Source of the DNA: WVYX01 sp039586815
GTDB lineage: Bacteria > Gemmatimonadota > Gemmatimonadetes > Gemmatimonadales > GWC2-71-9
Length of the DNA: 64,000 bases
Direction: 5' to 3'
Assembly (NCBI GenBank): GCA_039586815.1
Contig: JBDHJR010000015.1
Span: forward strand, 7,177-71,176
Below are positions 50,881 to 59,707 of the stretch, in pieces. The notes under the pieces are model-generated. The model had not been told where the DNA came from and did no database searches. It worked only from the letters and a program-made list of their open reading frames with translations. Every line of letters begins with the position of its first letter. Position 1 is the stretch's first letter. A program made the translations under genes and the position numbers.

Positions 50881-52175
50881 GACTGGACTGGGTTCTCAAC
50901 GCGCGATTGGCACTGACGGTCGGTGCGACACTGCGCGTGCTGGCGGCGGTGGTGCTGCTGGCCCTGCCGCAACACTTCCCGATGCGCGACTACGAGGTTG
51001 TGGCGCCGGCCGACCTCACCTGGGGCGAGCGCGCGCTGTACCGGCCGCGCTACGCTCCGATCGCCGAAGACGAGACGGCCTACGACGCACTGGGCCGCTC
51101 GATCGCCGCGGGCGACGGGTTCTTGCTGGGCAGCCACTGGGTGATCGCCCGCGCGGGGGAGCCGACGGCGTACGGGGGGGCGCTCTACCCCATGTTCGTC
51201 GCCGCCGTCTACAAGGTCACCGGAGGGCTGTTCCCACCAGTGGTCGCATTGCAGCTGCTGCTCTCGATTGCGGCCGTGTACGGCGTGGGCCGCATCGGGG
51301 CCTTCGTGGGCGGGCGCCCCACGGAGGCGCTCGCAGCTTGGGGCGCGGCGCTGCATCCGGGCCTCGTGATGGCACCTTCACTCATGATGACCGAGGCGCT
51401 GAGCATCCCCGGCGCAGTGGCAATAGTGCTCGCGGCCAAGGCATGGCTCGACGCGCCGAGCGTGCGCCGCGCCGCGCTGTGTGGGCTGCTCATCGGCGCG
51501 GCATTCCTGGTGCGCTCGCCCTTGGGACTCATGGGCCTCGCAGTGAGCGGTGTCGCATTGCTGGTGCGCTGGAAACGCGGCGCCGGCGAGACTCGTAGTC
51601 TGTTACAGCAGGCTGCCGTCGCGCTCGTTACCGCCGCGGTGGTGCTCGCCCCCTGGGTGGCCCGCAACCAGGCGCGGTACGACCGCTTCGTGCTGAGCGA
51701 CACCAAGTCGGGCGTGAACCTGTGGGCATTCAACCGGCCGCCCGAGGCGCCCGGCTGGCCCAACGTGGACCGACTCAACGAGGCGGAGCGCGACGCACAC
51801 TTCCGGCAGCTCGCCCGGCAGAACATTACGCGCTACCCGGGCTGGTTCACGGCGACCACGCTGTCTCGTGCGCTGCGCTACTGGTGGCCGGTGCCGCGCA
51901 GGGCCGTGAACCTGGTGCACTGGGCCGGGGTGGCCGTGTACACGCTGGCCACGCTGCTGGCCATGCTGGGCTTGATTCTGTTGTTCAGGAGGCTGCGCCG
52001 TTTCGGACCGGAGTGGTTGGTAGTGACGGGCGTGGCGGTGTCATGGGGCCTATCGGCGCTGACCGCCGTAGGCCTGAGGCATCGGCTCACGGGGGAGCCC
52101 CTGCTCATGGTGTGCGCGGGTCTCGCATTGGCGACACTGCTCCTCGTACGCCGGCCGGCACTGGAGAGCGAATGA
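50877..52175 (+). CDS. GT39/ArnT-like membrane glycosyltransferase
   Basis: A 432-residue membrane protein with about 10-11 helices. The first periplasmic loop has EDETAYDALGRSIAAGDG, with the acidic pair of GT-C enzymes that use polyprenyl-phosphate sugars. VRSPLGLMGLAVSGVALLV and VVLAPWVARNQARY are typical GT39 segments. It would add a sugar on the periplasmic side after flipping. ATGA overlaps on both ends. Confidence 0.82.
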   Translation: MRLDWVLNARLALTVGATLRVLAAVVLLALPQHFPMRDYEVVAPADLTWGERALYRPRYAPIAEDETAYDALGRSIAAGDGFLLGSHWVIARAGEPTAYGGALYPMFVAAVYKVTGGLFPPVVALQLLLSIAAVYGVGRIGAFVGGRPTEALAAWGAALHPGLVMAPSLMMTEALSIPGAVAIVLAAKAWLDAPSVRRAALCGLLIGAAFLVRSPLGLMGLAVSGVALLVRWKRGAGETRSLLQQAAVALVTAAVVLAPWVARNQARYDRFVLSDTKSGVNLWAFNRPPEAPGWPNVDRLNEAERDAHFRQLARQNITRYPGWFTATTLSRALRYWWPVPRRAVNLVHWAGVAVYTLATLLAMLGLILLFRRLRRFGPEWLVVTGVAVSWGLSALTAVGLRHRLTGEPLLMVCAGLALATLLLVRRPALESE

Positions 52176-53251
52176 ACATTGGGTTCGTGGTGCACGACTT
52201 CGACACACGCGAGGGCCACGGCCGCTACGCGGTGGAGCTGGTGCGCCGCCTGGCAAAGGAGCACGACGTAACCGTGTACGCCAAGAGCCAGGTAGCCCCG
52301 CTGCCCGAGGACGTGCGCTTCCGCGTGGTACCGGCCGTGAGCCGTCCGGCCCACGCCACGATCCTCTCGTTCCCCGCGGCGTTCGCCGCCGTTCGCGCGC
52401 GGCACGACGTGGTGCACGTTCAGGGGTGGAGCGCGCTCTCAGCCGACGTGGCCACGGCTCACATCGTGATGGCGGCGTGGCGCAGCGCCGTGCGCAACAC
52501 CGGCGTGGAACCGGGGCTCGGCGAGCGGCTGCTGGGCGGCGTGGTGGAGTCGCGCGAGGCGCGGTTCTACCGCCAGCGGGTAACCGCCGTGATCGCTCCG
52601 AGCCACCGCGTCCGCGACGACCTCGCCACCCATTACGACCGGAGCGAAGGCGTCAGCGTGATCCCCCACGGATTCCCCCCGGCCCAGGCGCTGGACGCGG
52701 CAGAGGCCCGCTACCGTTTCCAGTTGCCGGAGGAGGGAGTCGTAGCGCTGTACGCCGGTGATGCACGCAAGGGGCTCGACGTGGTACTCAAGGCCGCTTC
52801 GCAGGCACCGGCGGTGCGGCTGCTCGTGGTGAGCCGCTCGGAGCTGGAGCCGTACCAATCTCTGGCGCAGCGTCAGGGGATCGCCGAGAGAGTCTGGTGG
52901 GTGAACGGCCTGGAGGATCTCACGCCGGCCTACGCTGCAGCCGACGTGCTGCTCCACCCCACGATCTACGATGCCTTCGGACTGGTGGTGGCCGAGGCCA
53001 TGGCACACGGGGTAGTGCCGGTGGTGTCGCGCGCGGCCGGCGTCGCGGAGTTCGTCACCGACCGGGAGTCGGGCTGGCTCGTGCGACCGCGCCATCCCGA
53101 GGACTGTACCGCCGCGCTGCAGGCCTTTGCCAAGGATGCGGCGCTGCGCGAACGCATGGCGCGGGAGGCGCACGCGGCAGCCGCACGCCGCACCTGGGAC
53201 GACGTGGCACGCGAGACGCTGGCCGTCTACGAGGACGCACGCCGTTCCTGA
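52172..53251 (+). CDS. GT4 family glycosyltransferase
   Basis: A 359-residue GT-B enzyme: N-terminal NIGFVVHDFDTREGHGRYAV, DVVHVQGWSAL, IAPSHRVRDDL, a shortened linker and the donor motif YDAFGLVVAEAMAHG (E replaced by D at the first position, second Glu kept). VALYAGDARKGLDVVLKAA gives the usual domain start. The next gene starts at the last base of its stop (TGATG). Confidence 0.88.
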   Translation: MNIGFVVHDFDTREGHGRYAVELVRRLAKEHDVTVYAKSQVAPLPEDVRFRVVPAVSRPAHATILSFPAAFAAVRARHDVVHVQGWSALSADVATAHIVMAAWRSAVRNTGVEPGLGERLLGGVVESREARFYRQRVTAVIAPSHRVRDDLATHYDRSEGVSVIPHGFPPAQALDAAEARYRFQLPEEGVVALYAGDARKGLDVVLKAASQAPAVRLLVVSRSELEPYQSLAQRQGIAERVWWVNGLEDLTPAYAAADVLLHPTIYDAFGLVVAEAMAHGVVPVVSRAAGVAEFVTDRESGWLVRPRHPEDCTAALQAFAKDAALRERMAREAHAAAARRTWDDVARETLAVYEDARRS

Positions 53252-54375
53252 TGCGGGTCGCCGTCCTGTCGCACACCTACGTCGAGCGGGAGAACCGCAA
53301 GAAGCTGTACGCCGTAGCCGAGCAGTCGGTCGACGTGACGCTGTACGCGCCGGAGCGGTGGCGCGAAGGGGAGCTGGGACGCGAGTGGCACGTCACGGCC
53401 GAGACCGATCACGAGGTGCAGGTGGTGCCGCTTCCCGTGCGACGCCCGCTCGAGAGTCCCGCCGCAGCGTGGTGGGGCCTCGGACCGCTCGGGGATGCCC
53501 TGGCCGCGCGACGGCACGACCTGGTGCACGTGGAGGAGGAGCCGTGGTCCCTGGTGTCACGCGGCGCGGTGCGCGCGGCGCGGCGTGCCGGTGTCCCCGC
53601 CACGATGTTCACCTGGAACAACCTGCCGCACCATCCACCCTGGCCGCTGTCGATTGTGGCGCGCGCGGTGGCACCGCGCTACGACGGGTGGGTAGCCGGC
53701 AACCAGGCCGCCGCGAACCTGCTGCGGCGCCTCAGTAGCGACAAGCCGCTGCTGGTACTGCCGCAGTTGGGGATCGACAGTCCGACACGGCGCACGCAGC
53801 AATCCGAGAGCCACGACGGTCTCACCGTCGGCTACGTGGGCCGCCTGGTGCCCGAGAAGGGGGTATCGGACCTGCTCGACGCCCTGGCTCGGACACGCGC
53901 CCCGTGGCGGCTCGCGTTGGTGGGCGCCGGACCGGCGCGCAGTGACCTCGAGCGTCGGGCGCACCAGCTCGGAGTTGCGGAGCGCGTCGCATTCCGCGGG
54001 GCGGTGCCGCACGACGCGGTCCAGGAGATTCTGAGACAGCTCGACGTGCTGGTCCTGCCGTCTCACACCACGCCGCGCTGGGCCGAGCAGTTCGGCCATG
54101 TGCTGCTGGAAGCGATGGCCGCCGGGGCCGTCGTAGTAGGGTCCGACTCCGGAGCGATCCCCGAGGTGATCGGTGAGGCGGGCATGGTGTTCCCCGAGGG
54201 CGACGTCGCCGCCCTGGCGGCCGCGCTGACCACCCTCGCCACCGACCCGAACACGCGCAAGCGGCTGCGCGCAGCCGGCTACGCGCGCGCGGAGGCGTAC
54301 TCTCACACGCAGGTAGCACAGCGGCTGATCGCCTTCTGGCAGCAGGTAACCTCGGCCCTTACCTTGTCGGCGTGA
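53251..54375 (+). CDS. GT4 family glycosyltransferase
   Basis: A 374-residue GT-B enzyme. It starts MRVAVLSHTYVERENRKKLY, an N terminus with no long glycine loop. The donor half has VGYVGRLVPEKGVSDLLDAL, ALVGAGPARSDLERRA and AEQFGHVLLEAMAAGAVVV with both glutamates. It overlaps the O-antigen ligase gene by GTGA. Confidence 0.88.
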   Translation: MRVAVLSHTYVERENRKKLYAVAEQSVDVTLYAPERWREGELGREWHVTAETDHEVQVVPLPVRRPLESPAAAWWGLGPLGDALAARRHDLVHVEEEPWSLVSRGAVRAARRAGVPATMFTWNNLPHHPPWPLSIVARAVAPRYDGWVAGNQAAANLLRRLSSDKPLLVLPQLGIDSPTRRTQQSESHDGLTVGYVGRLVPEKGVSDLLDALARTRAPWRLALVGAGPARSDLERRAHQLGVAERVAFRGAVPHDAVQEILRQLDVLVLPSHTTPRWAEQFGHVLLEAMAAGAVVVGSDSGAIPEVIGEAGMVFPEGDVAALAAALTTLATDPNTRKRLRAAGYARAEAYSHTQVAQRLIAFWQQVTSALTLSA

Positions 54376-55727
54376 CTGAAGCCACCCGGCTCACGGGCCG
54401 CTGGACCGATGTCTTCCGAACGGACGCGATGGTGCACGTCGCGCTCATGGCCAGCATCGTGTTCGCGACCTTTCAGGGTTACATCAAGGATCGCGTTGCC
54501 GGCCCCGCGGGGTACATCCTGGCCGATGGCGCCTTCGCGCTCGCCGCGCTGGTGTGGTTCGGGACGATGGCGCTGCGGCGGGAGTCGATCCGGGGCCCGG
54601 GCGCGCTCCCGGTGTTGCTTCTCGTGATCGTCGGCGTGCCGATCCTGTATCTGATCCACCCCGGCACACCGCTGCTGGTGAAGCTCGCCGGGCTGCGCGC
54701 ATGGAGCGTGTTCCCGCTGGCGGCTCTCATCGCACTGAGCGTGGTGCGCAATGCGGGCCAGCTGCGCGCGTACACCGGACTCATCATCGGGCTGTGCATC
54801 GTCACGGCGTTGTACGGCATCTACCAGTACACCAGGGGACCCGAAGTCCTGCTGGACGCGGGACCACTCGCCCTCGAGCGACACGGCACGAGCATCTACT
54901 ACTCCATCGGGGGGACTCAAGGTTTCCGCGCCTTCTCCACGTTCACATTCCCGGGGCCGTTCGCGGGCATGATGGTGTTCGGCATCCTGCTGGCCGCGGG
55001 GATCGTAGTGACCAAGGTTTGGCGCCTGCGGGCCCGCTGGCTGGCAGCCCTGCTCATCCCATTGTTCTTCGCGGGGATGACCGTATCCGGCACGCGCGCG
55101 GCCCTGATCGTTCTCATCGGGGGTCTGTTGACGCTCGCATGGTTCCGGCGCCTGTCGCTCACGCAGCTGCTGCTGATACCCGTGGCCGCGCTGGCGGTGC
55201 ACATCGGCACGATCGTCACGGCAGGCCAGATCACCGAGCGCTATCGCTCCGTGCTGCTGCAGGAGGGGCTGCTGTGGACTTACCTCACGCTCCCCGTGCG
55301 CACGGCGTACAACTACGTGATCGAGTACCCGTTCGGCCTGGGACTGGGCCGCACCGGGGTGGGCGTGCCCTTCGCGATCACCAGCCGCATGCCGCGCGAC
55401 TACTTCGTGTTCACCGACGGAGACATAGGGCGCGCGGGGGTGGAGCTCGGGATCGTGGGCATCGCCATCCTGGTGCTGATCCTGATCGCGCTGTTCCGCT
55501 ACATCCCCTGGGCCATCAAGACGCTGCGCCAGGGACCTGCCCAGGACTTCGCCCTGGGCGCCGGATCGCTGGTGTTCGCCACGGCGTTGCTGTTGCTCAT
55601 CGGCTCGCCGTTCTCGGCGGTGCCGCACGGCATCATCTGGTGGTTCTTCTTCGGGGCGCTGATCAAGCTGGCGCTGCTGGAATACGACCGGCAGGTGGCG
55701 GCGCAGCCGGAGCCGGCACCCGCGTGA
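54372..55727 (+). CDS. O-antigen ligase/polymerase (WaaL/Wzy family)
   Basis: A 451-residue membrane protein with about 11-12 helices and the Wzy_C-type region: VSGTRAALIVLIGGLLTL, a large periplasmic loop (about 285-365, ITERYRSVLLQEGLLW, IEYPFGLGLGRTGVGV) and VELGIVGIAILVLILIALF. It either joins repeat units or ligates the finished glycan to a carrier; sequence alone does not separate these. GTG start within the previous stop. Confidence 0.85.
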   Translation: MTEATRLTGRWTDVFRTDAMVHVALMASIVFATFQGYIKDRVAGPAGYILADGAFALAALVWFGTMALRRESIRGPGALPVLLLVIVGVPILYLIHPGTPLLVKLAGLRAWSVFPLAALIALSVVRNAGQLRAYTGLIIGLCIVTALYGIYQYTRGPEVLLDAGPLALERHGTSIYYSIGGTQGFRAFSTFTFPGPFAGMMVFGILLAAGIVVTKVWRLRARWLAALLIPLFFAGMTVSGTRAALIVLIGGLLTLAWFRRLSLTQLLLIPVAALAVHIGTIVTAGQITERYRSVLLQEGLLWTYLTLPVRTAYNYVIEYPFGLGLGRTGVGVPFAITSRMPRDYFVFTDGDIGRAGVELGIVGIAILVLILIALFRYIPWAIKTLRQGPAQDFALGAGSLVFATALLLLIGSPFSAVPHGIIWWFFFGALIKLALLEYDRQVAAQPEPAPA

Positions 55728-56845
55728 CCTCAGTTCTCCTCGTCCCGGACCTCCCCATCGAACACTGGCCCTCCATGGACCGCTATGCCTTGCGCCTGGA
55801 GGGAGGGCTGAAGCAGCACGTGCCCGAGCTGGAGATCACGGTCGCGGGCGAGATCGCGGATCTCACCCAGGACGGCGCGGTGAGCGTGCCGCCGCGCGCC
55901 GTGGGCGACGTGCGGCGCTACGTAGCTCGCTACTTGCGCTACCCCCGGCGCGTGCGGCGCATGAAGGGCGCCGTGATGCACCTGCTGGACCACTCCTACG
56001 GTCACATCCTGCTGCAGAAGCGCCAGCGCCCCGCCGTCGTAACGGTGCACGACCTCTTGCCGTTGATCACGGTGCGGCGCGGCTCACACTCGTTGCGCGA
56101 GCGGCTGCGCAACTGGCTGCTGGAAAGGGTGCTCGAGGGGCTGAGGCAAGCCGACGCCTGGATCGTGGGCACCGAATGGCTCAAGCAGGAGCTGAGCGCC
56201 TGGCTCGAGCGCGAGGAGGGGATACACGTGGTGCCGTTCGGGGTGGACGACGCCTTCTTCGAGCCCCCCTGGGAATCGCGCGAGGCAATACGCCAGCGCT
56301 GGGGGCTGCCGCCCGGCGCCTTCGTGGTGCTCCACGTGGGAAGTGTGGGCGAGCGCAAGAACATCCCCGCCGTGATCGCGGCGGTAGCCGGCCTGAGGGA
56401 CGTGGGCGTGGAGGCATGGATGCTCCAAGTAGGAGGTACGCTCACGGCCGCCCAGCGCGGGGAGCTTGCGAAGCGCGGTATTCAGGCGTACGTCAAGGCG
56501 GTCGGCGAGGCAGCCGAGCCCGACCTCAGGGCCGCCTACCGGGCCTCGGACGTTTTGCTGTTCCCCTCCAAGTACGAGGGCTTCGGGTTCCCCGTACTGG
56601 AGGCCATGGCTTCGGAGGTCCCGGCGGTGTGCTCCGGCGCCGGCGGGCTCACGGAGGTGGCGGGAGACGCCGCCGTCGTAGTGGGCGAGCGCGAGACACA
56701 GCCGTACGTGGAAGCGCTCAGGCGGCTCGCCGAGGACAGAGGCTGGCGCGAGGAACTCGTGGCACGAGGTCGCGAGCGCGCCGCGCGCTACCGCTGGGCC
56801 GACACCGCACGCCGAACCGCAGAGGTCTACAGCAGCCTTGTCTGA
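55724..56845 (+). CDS. GT4 family glycosyltransferase
   Basis: A 373-residue GT-B enzyme: VVTVHDLLPLI, VGTEWLKQELSAWL, VVLHVGSVGERKNIPAVIAA and KYEGFGFPVLEAMASE with the complete E-x7-E motif. Mannosyltransferase-like in the RKNIP segment. GTG start in a GTGA overlap; it overlaps the last glycosyltransferase by eight bases. Confidence 0.9.
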   Translation: MTSVLLVPDLPIEHWPSMDRYALRLEGGLKQHVPELEITVAGEIADLTQDGAVSVPPRAVGDVRRYVARYLRYPRRVRRMKGAVMHLLDHSYGHILLQKRQRPAVVTVHDLLPLITVRRGSHSLRERLRNWLLERVLEGLRQADAWIVGTEWLKQELSAWLEREEGIHVVPFGVDDAFFEPPWESREAIRQRWGLPPGAFVVLHVGSVGERKNIPAVIAAVAGLRDVGVEAWMLQVGGTLTAAQRGELAKRGIQAYVKAVGEAAEPDLRAAYRASDVLLFPSKYEGFGFPVLEAMASEVPAVCSGAGGLTEVAGDAAVVVGERETQPYVEALRRLAEDRGWREELVARGRERAARYRWADTARRTAEVYSSLV

Positions 56846-58274
56846 AATCAAACCACTGGTGGTCACTGCCGTCGCCGCTTCCGCTCAGCTGGGCGGGACC
56901 GAGCGGGTGCTGCTCGACTTCGCCAACCGCGCGTTCGAGCACGAGATCGCGTTGCGCGTGCTCACTCCGCGCGACGGGCCCCTGGTGGACATCCTCAACA
57001 AGATCGGAGTGCCCACTGAGGTCGTGCCGGCCTCCAGGGCCATGCTCACCGGTTCGCAGCGTGAGGGAGCGCTATGGACCCTTCCCGGTGCCGTTCTGGG
57101 GCTGATGGGCTGGTCCAGGAAGCTCAGGGAGCACCGCTTCATCAATGAGGCGAAAGTCATCTACACAGTCGCCTTCAAGACGCACTTCGCGGCCGCCGTG
57201 GCGCGATTGCATCCCGTGGTGTGGCACCTGCACGAGTTCCCCCCGACGATGACCGGCCGGATGTGGCAGATGATGGCGAAGCGGGTACCGGACCACATGA
57301 TCGCGGTGAGTGAGGCGATTGGGGACGCATGGGCAGACCCGGGAGAGGATGAGGCCGGGAAGCGGGAAGCGGGAAGCGGGAAGGGTACGACCGGGGGACA
57401 TTGGAACCGCTGGCGCAGCCGCTGGGGGCAGGTCGAGCCGCCACCGATCACCGTGGTGCGCAACGGAGTGAACCTGGACCGCTTCAAGCCGCGCGAGCGG
57501 ACCTACTGGATTCACGAGAGACTTGGCATCCCGCGCGAGCATCGCATCATCGGCATGCCGGCCGTGTTCGCCCGCTGGAAGGGCCAGCTCGAGGTGATCG
57601 AGGCGTTCTCCCGGATCTGCGACGACTTCCCCGACACCCACCTGGTGATCATAGGTGGCAGCATCTACGACACCGCGGCCGAGCGGGAGTACGGCGAGGA
57701 GCTGCTCAAGACCACTGGCGAGTGGGGCCTGGCGCGTGGCACTGCGCTGGGCAGCGGGGAGTGGGGACCGATATCGGAGCTGACCGGCGGGGAACACGGA
57801 ACTCCGCCCAGCTGGCGCGACGCGGGCAAACGCGATCCCGACGCGGAGCGCGTGCCGGCCGAGGCGGCGCGGCTACAGCGGGTGCACCTGATGCCGTTCC
57901 AACGCGAGATCGAGCTGGCCTACCCCGACTTCGAGCTGGCGGTGCATTACTCCCTGAGACCCGAGCCGTTCGGGCGCGTGGTGCTGGAGGCGATGGCGTG
58001 CGGCGTGCCCATCATCGCCGCCGCCGAGGGCGGCCCGCTCGAGATCGTGGGTGACGGCATCGGCCCGCGCCGCGAGGCCGGCTGGCTGGCCGAGCCGCGC
58101 AATCCCGATGAGCTGGCACGCGTCATGGCGTCGGCGCTGAGCCTGCCGCGCGAGGTGCTCCAGTCGGTCGGTGCCGCCGGCCGGCGCCGGGCGGAGGACG
58201 AGTTTTCCTCGCGGCACTTCTCGGGCAACGTGGCCCAGGTGCTGAAGGCGGTGGGGGGAGCAGTTGCCCGCTGA
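56838..58274 (+). CDS. GT4 family glycosyltransferase with in-frame repeat insertion
   Basis: A 478-residue GT-B enzyme, about 100 longer than its neighbours. N-terminal VVTAVAASAQLGGTERVLLD and donor motif RPEPFGRVVLEAMACG are intact. Extra length comes from EDEAGKREAGSGKGTTGG (about 170-187), coded by four GGGAAGN units, and a second loop (about 290-350, with GEWGPISELTGGEH) of similar low complexity. TTG start at 56838. Last gene of the operon; a terminator-like stem follows. Confidence 0.88.
   Translation: MSEIKPLVVTAVAASAQLGGTERVLLDFANRAFEHEIALRVLTPRDGPLVDILNKIGVPTEVVPASRAMLTGSQREGALWTLPGAVLGLMGWSRKLREHRFINEAKVIYTVAFKTHFAAAVARLHPVVWHLHEFPPTMTGRMWQMMAKRVPDHMIAVSEAIGDAWADPGEDEAGKREAGSGKGTTGGHWNRWRSRWGQVEPPPITVVRNGVNLDRFKPRERTYWIHERLGIPREHRIIGMPAVFARWKGQLEVIEAFSRICDDFPDTHLVIIGGSIYDTAAEREYGEELLKTTGEWGLARGTALGSGEWGPISELTGGEHGTPPSWRDAGKRDPDAERVPAEAARLQRVHLMPFQREIELAYPDFELAVHYSLRPEPFGRVVLEAMACGVPIIAAAEGGPLEIVGDGIGPRREAGWLAEPRNPDELARVMASALSLPREVLQSVGAAGRRRAEDEFSSRHFSGNVAQVLKAVGGAVAR
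57357..57384. repeat. In-frame heptanucleotide repeat in a glycosyltransferase gene
   Basis: Plus strand GGGAAGC three times then GGGAAGG, exactly period seven. It lies in the linker between the two GT-B domains' strands and is translated. The three identical units make it the least degenerate, perhaps youngest, copy in the window. Confidence 0.85.
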
Positions 58275-58306
58275 CAGTGGTGGTGGCGATAATATCGTGT
58301 GTTCGT

Positions 58307-58328
58307 CGCCGGCTCCCAGCCGGCGTTT
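58307..58328 (+). terminator. Terminator-like hairpin after the glycosyltransferase operon
   Basis: CGCCGGCT (58307-58314) and AGCCGGCG (58318-58325) form a perfect eight-base stem with a three-base loop, followed by TTTCTG. It is 33 bases past the operon stop and 28 before the next start, so it could end the operon or lower readthrough into the barrel gene. Confidence 0.65.
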
Positions 58329-58355
58329 CTGTGTGGGGGCTCTGGAGGAAGAGAC

Positions 58356-59702
58356 TTGCGACTCAAATTGAAGCTGTTGGGGGGTCTGCTGCTGCTCCTG
58401 GGAATCGCGCGCCCGGCGGCGGCGCAAGACCGTGCCACACTGCGTGGCTGGGAGGAGCGTGCGCGGCACACGATCTTCGACCGCGCCGGCACCTACTATG
58501 GGCGTCTCAGCGATCAGGGCATCCTGCAGCGGTTCAACCCCGACATCGACCGGGAGTACCACCTCGATCTCGTCTCGTTCGCGTTCTCGCTGGCCGAGAC
58601 GTACGAGTGGTACCAGCGCGGCGCGGGCGTGCGCTTCTGGGCCGGGTCAATCGATCACCTGCGGACCGTACAGAACGCGCAGATCGCCGGCGTCGTGGGC
58701 CTGGGCGGCGCTTGGGCGGCGCGGGCACAGTTCACCCACGAGAATACGCTGGGGGCCGACCGCTCCCTGATCGAGCTGCAAGTCAACCGCAAGGTGTTCG
58801 GCGAGAACGGCCTCGCGTTCGGATCGATGACGCTGACCCCCAGCAAGGCCGAGATGGACGTCGAGCTAGGTGTGGGCATACCGCTGGGCGAGAGCCGCCT
58901 CACGGTCGCCGTGGCGGCACTCGACGTATTCAGCAACTTCATCTATCAGGGAATCGGAGTAGAAGGGGTGTCCGACACGACCCTCGACTACACCTCCCTG
59001 CCCTTCACGGCGCGCACGGCTCTGGATGCGAACCTCTCCGACAATTTCCGCGGCGAGCTGTTCGCGCTCGCCATGACGCCCACGCAGGTGGTCGTACGCG
59101 AGGGTGGGCCCGAAATCGGCTTTCAGCAGGATGAGCGCTACGCATACCTCGGCGGTCTGCTGGAGTGGCACCCCTCGCCTGCTGCCTCGGTGGGCGGCTT
59201 CGGCACCTGGGTGCAGGGAAAGACGTTCCGCTCGGCGCTGTCCGAGGGCGTGCCGGAGGACAACTTCGACCTCACCGAACGCTCGTGGCGGGTGGGAGGG
59301 TACACTATGGTGCCCATCTCCTCGCGCTTCGCCACCGACGCCTGGATCGCACACACCTGGCGCACCGAGGTGCGCACCCGGCCGGATACGTCAGTGGCCG
59401 CGAACGTCGATCACGACGACCGCTCGTGGTCGGGGCGGCTGAACCTGGGCTACCGCGCGCGCAGCGGCTTCCGGCTGGACCTGGGAATCGACTTCCTCAC
59501 CCGTGAGCTGGTGGGCAGCGCACCGGTACCCGGCAGCGAAGCACTGGACGACAAGAACATCCGGGCGCGCATCGACCTGGGCTGGCACTTCGGAAGCAGG
59601 GCCTACGTCGTGGTCGGCACCAACGCCGACCTGGACGGCGACGTGGGGGGGTGGGCAAAGGTGTTTGACGGCGGGCACGCGCGGTTCGCCGCGTACTGGT
59701 AG
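58356..59702 (+). CDS. Outer-membrane beta-barrel protein
   Basis: A 448-residue exported protein. The TTG at 58356, six bases after a GGAGGAAGAG site, gives the signal peptide LRLKLKLLGGLLLLLGIARP ending AAAQ. The mature part is alternating hydrophobic/polar strands with aromatic belts (LNLGYRARSGFRLDLGIDFL, AYVVVGTNADLDGD), about 16-18 strands, closing with a C-terminal aromatic (AAYW). Probably a porin-like or glycan-export barrel; no family recognised. It converges with the radical SAM gene. Confidence 0.75.
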   Translation: MRLKLKLLGGLLLLLGIARPAAAQDRATLRGWEERARHTIFDRAGTYYGRLSDQGILQRFNPDIDREYHLDLVSFAFSLAETYEWYQRGAGVRFWAGSIDHLRTVQNAQIAGVVGLGGAWAARAQFTHENTLGADRSLIELQVNRKVFGENGLAFGSMTLTPSKAEMDVELGVGIPLGESRLTVAVAALDVFSNFIYQGIGVEGVSDTTLDYTSLPFTARTALDANLSDNFRGELFALAMTPTQVVVREGGPEIGFQQDERYAYLGGLLEWHPSPAASVGGFGTWVQGKTFRSALSEGVPEDNFDLTERSWRVGGYTMVPISSRFATDAWIAHTWRTEVRTRPDTSVAANVDHDDRSWSGRLNLGYRARSGFRLDLGIDFLTRELVGSAPVPGSEALDDKNIRARIDLGWHFGSRAYVVVGTNADLDGDVGGWAKVFDGGHARFAAYW

Positions 59703-59707
59703 CGTCC

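Noticed and set aside
58275..58355. Riboswitch upstream of the outer-membrane barrel gene
   Set aside because: Only one simple hairpin with a short T tract is present; no conserved aptamer core such as the cyclic-di-GMP motif is visible.
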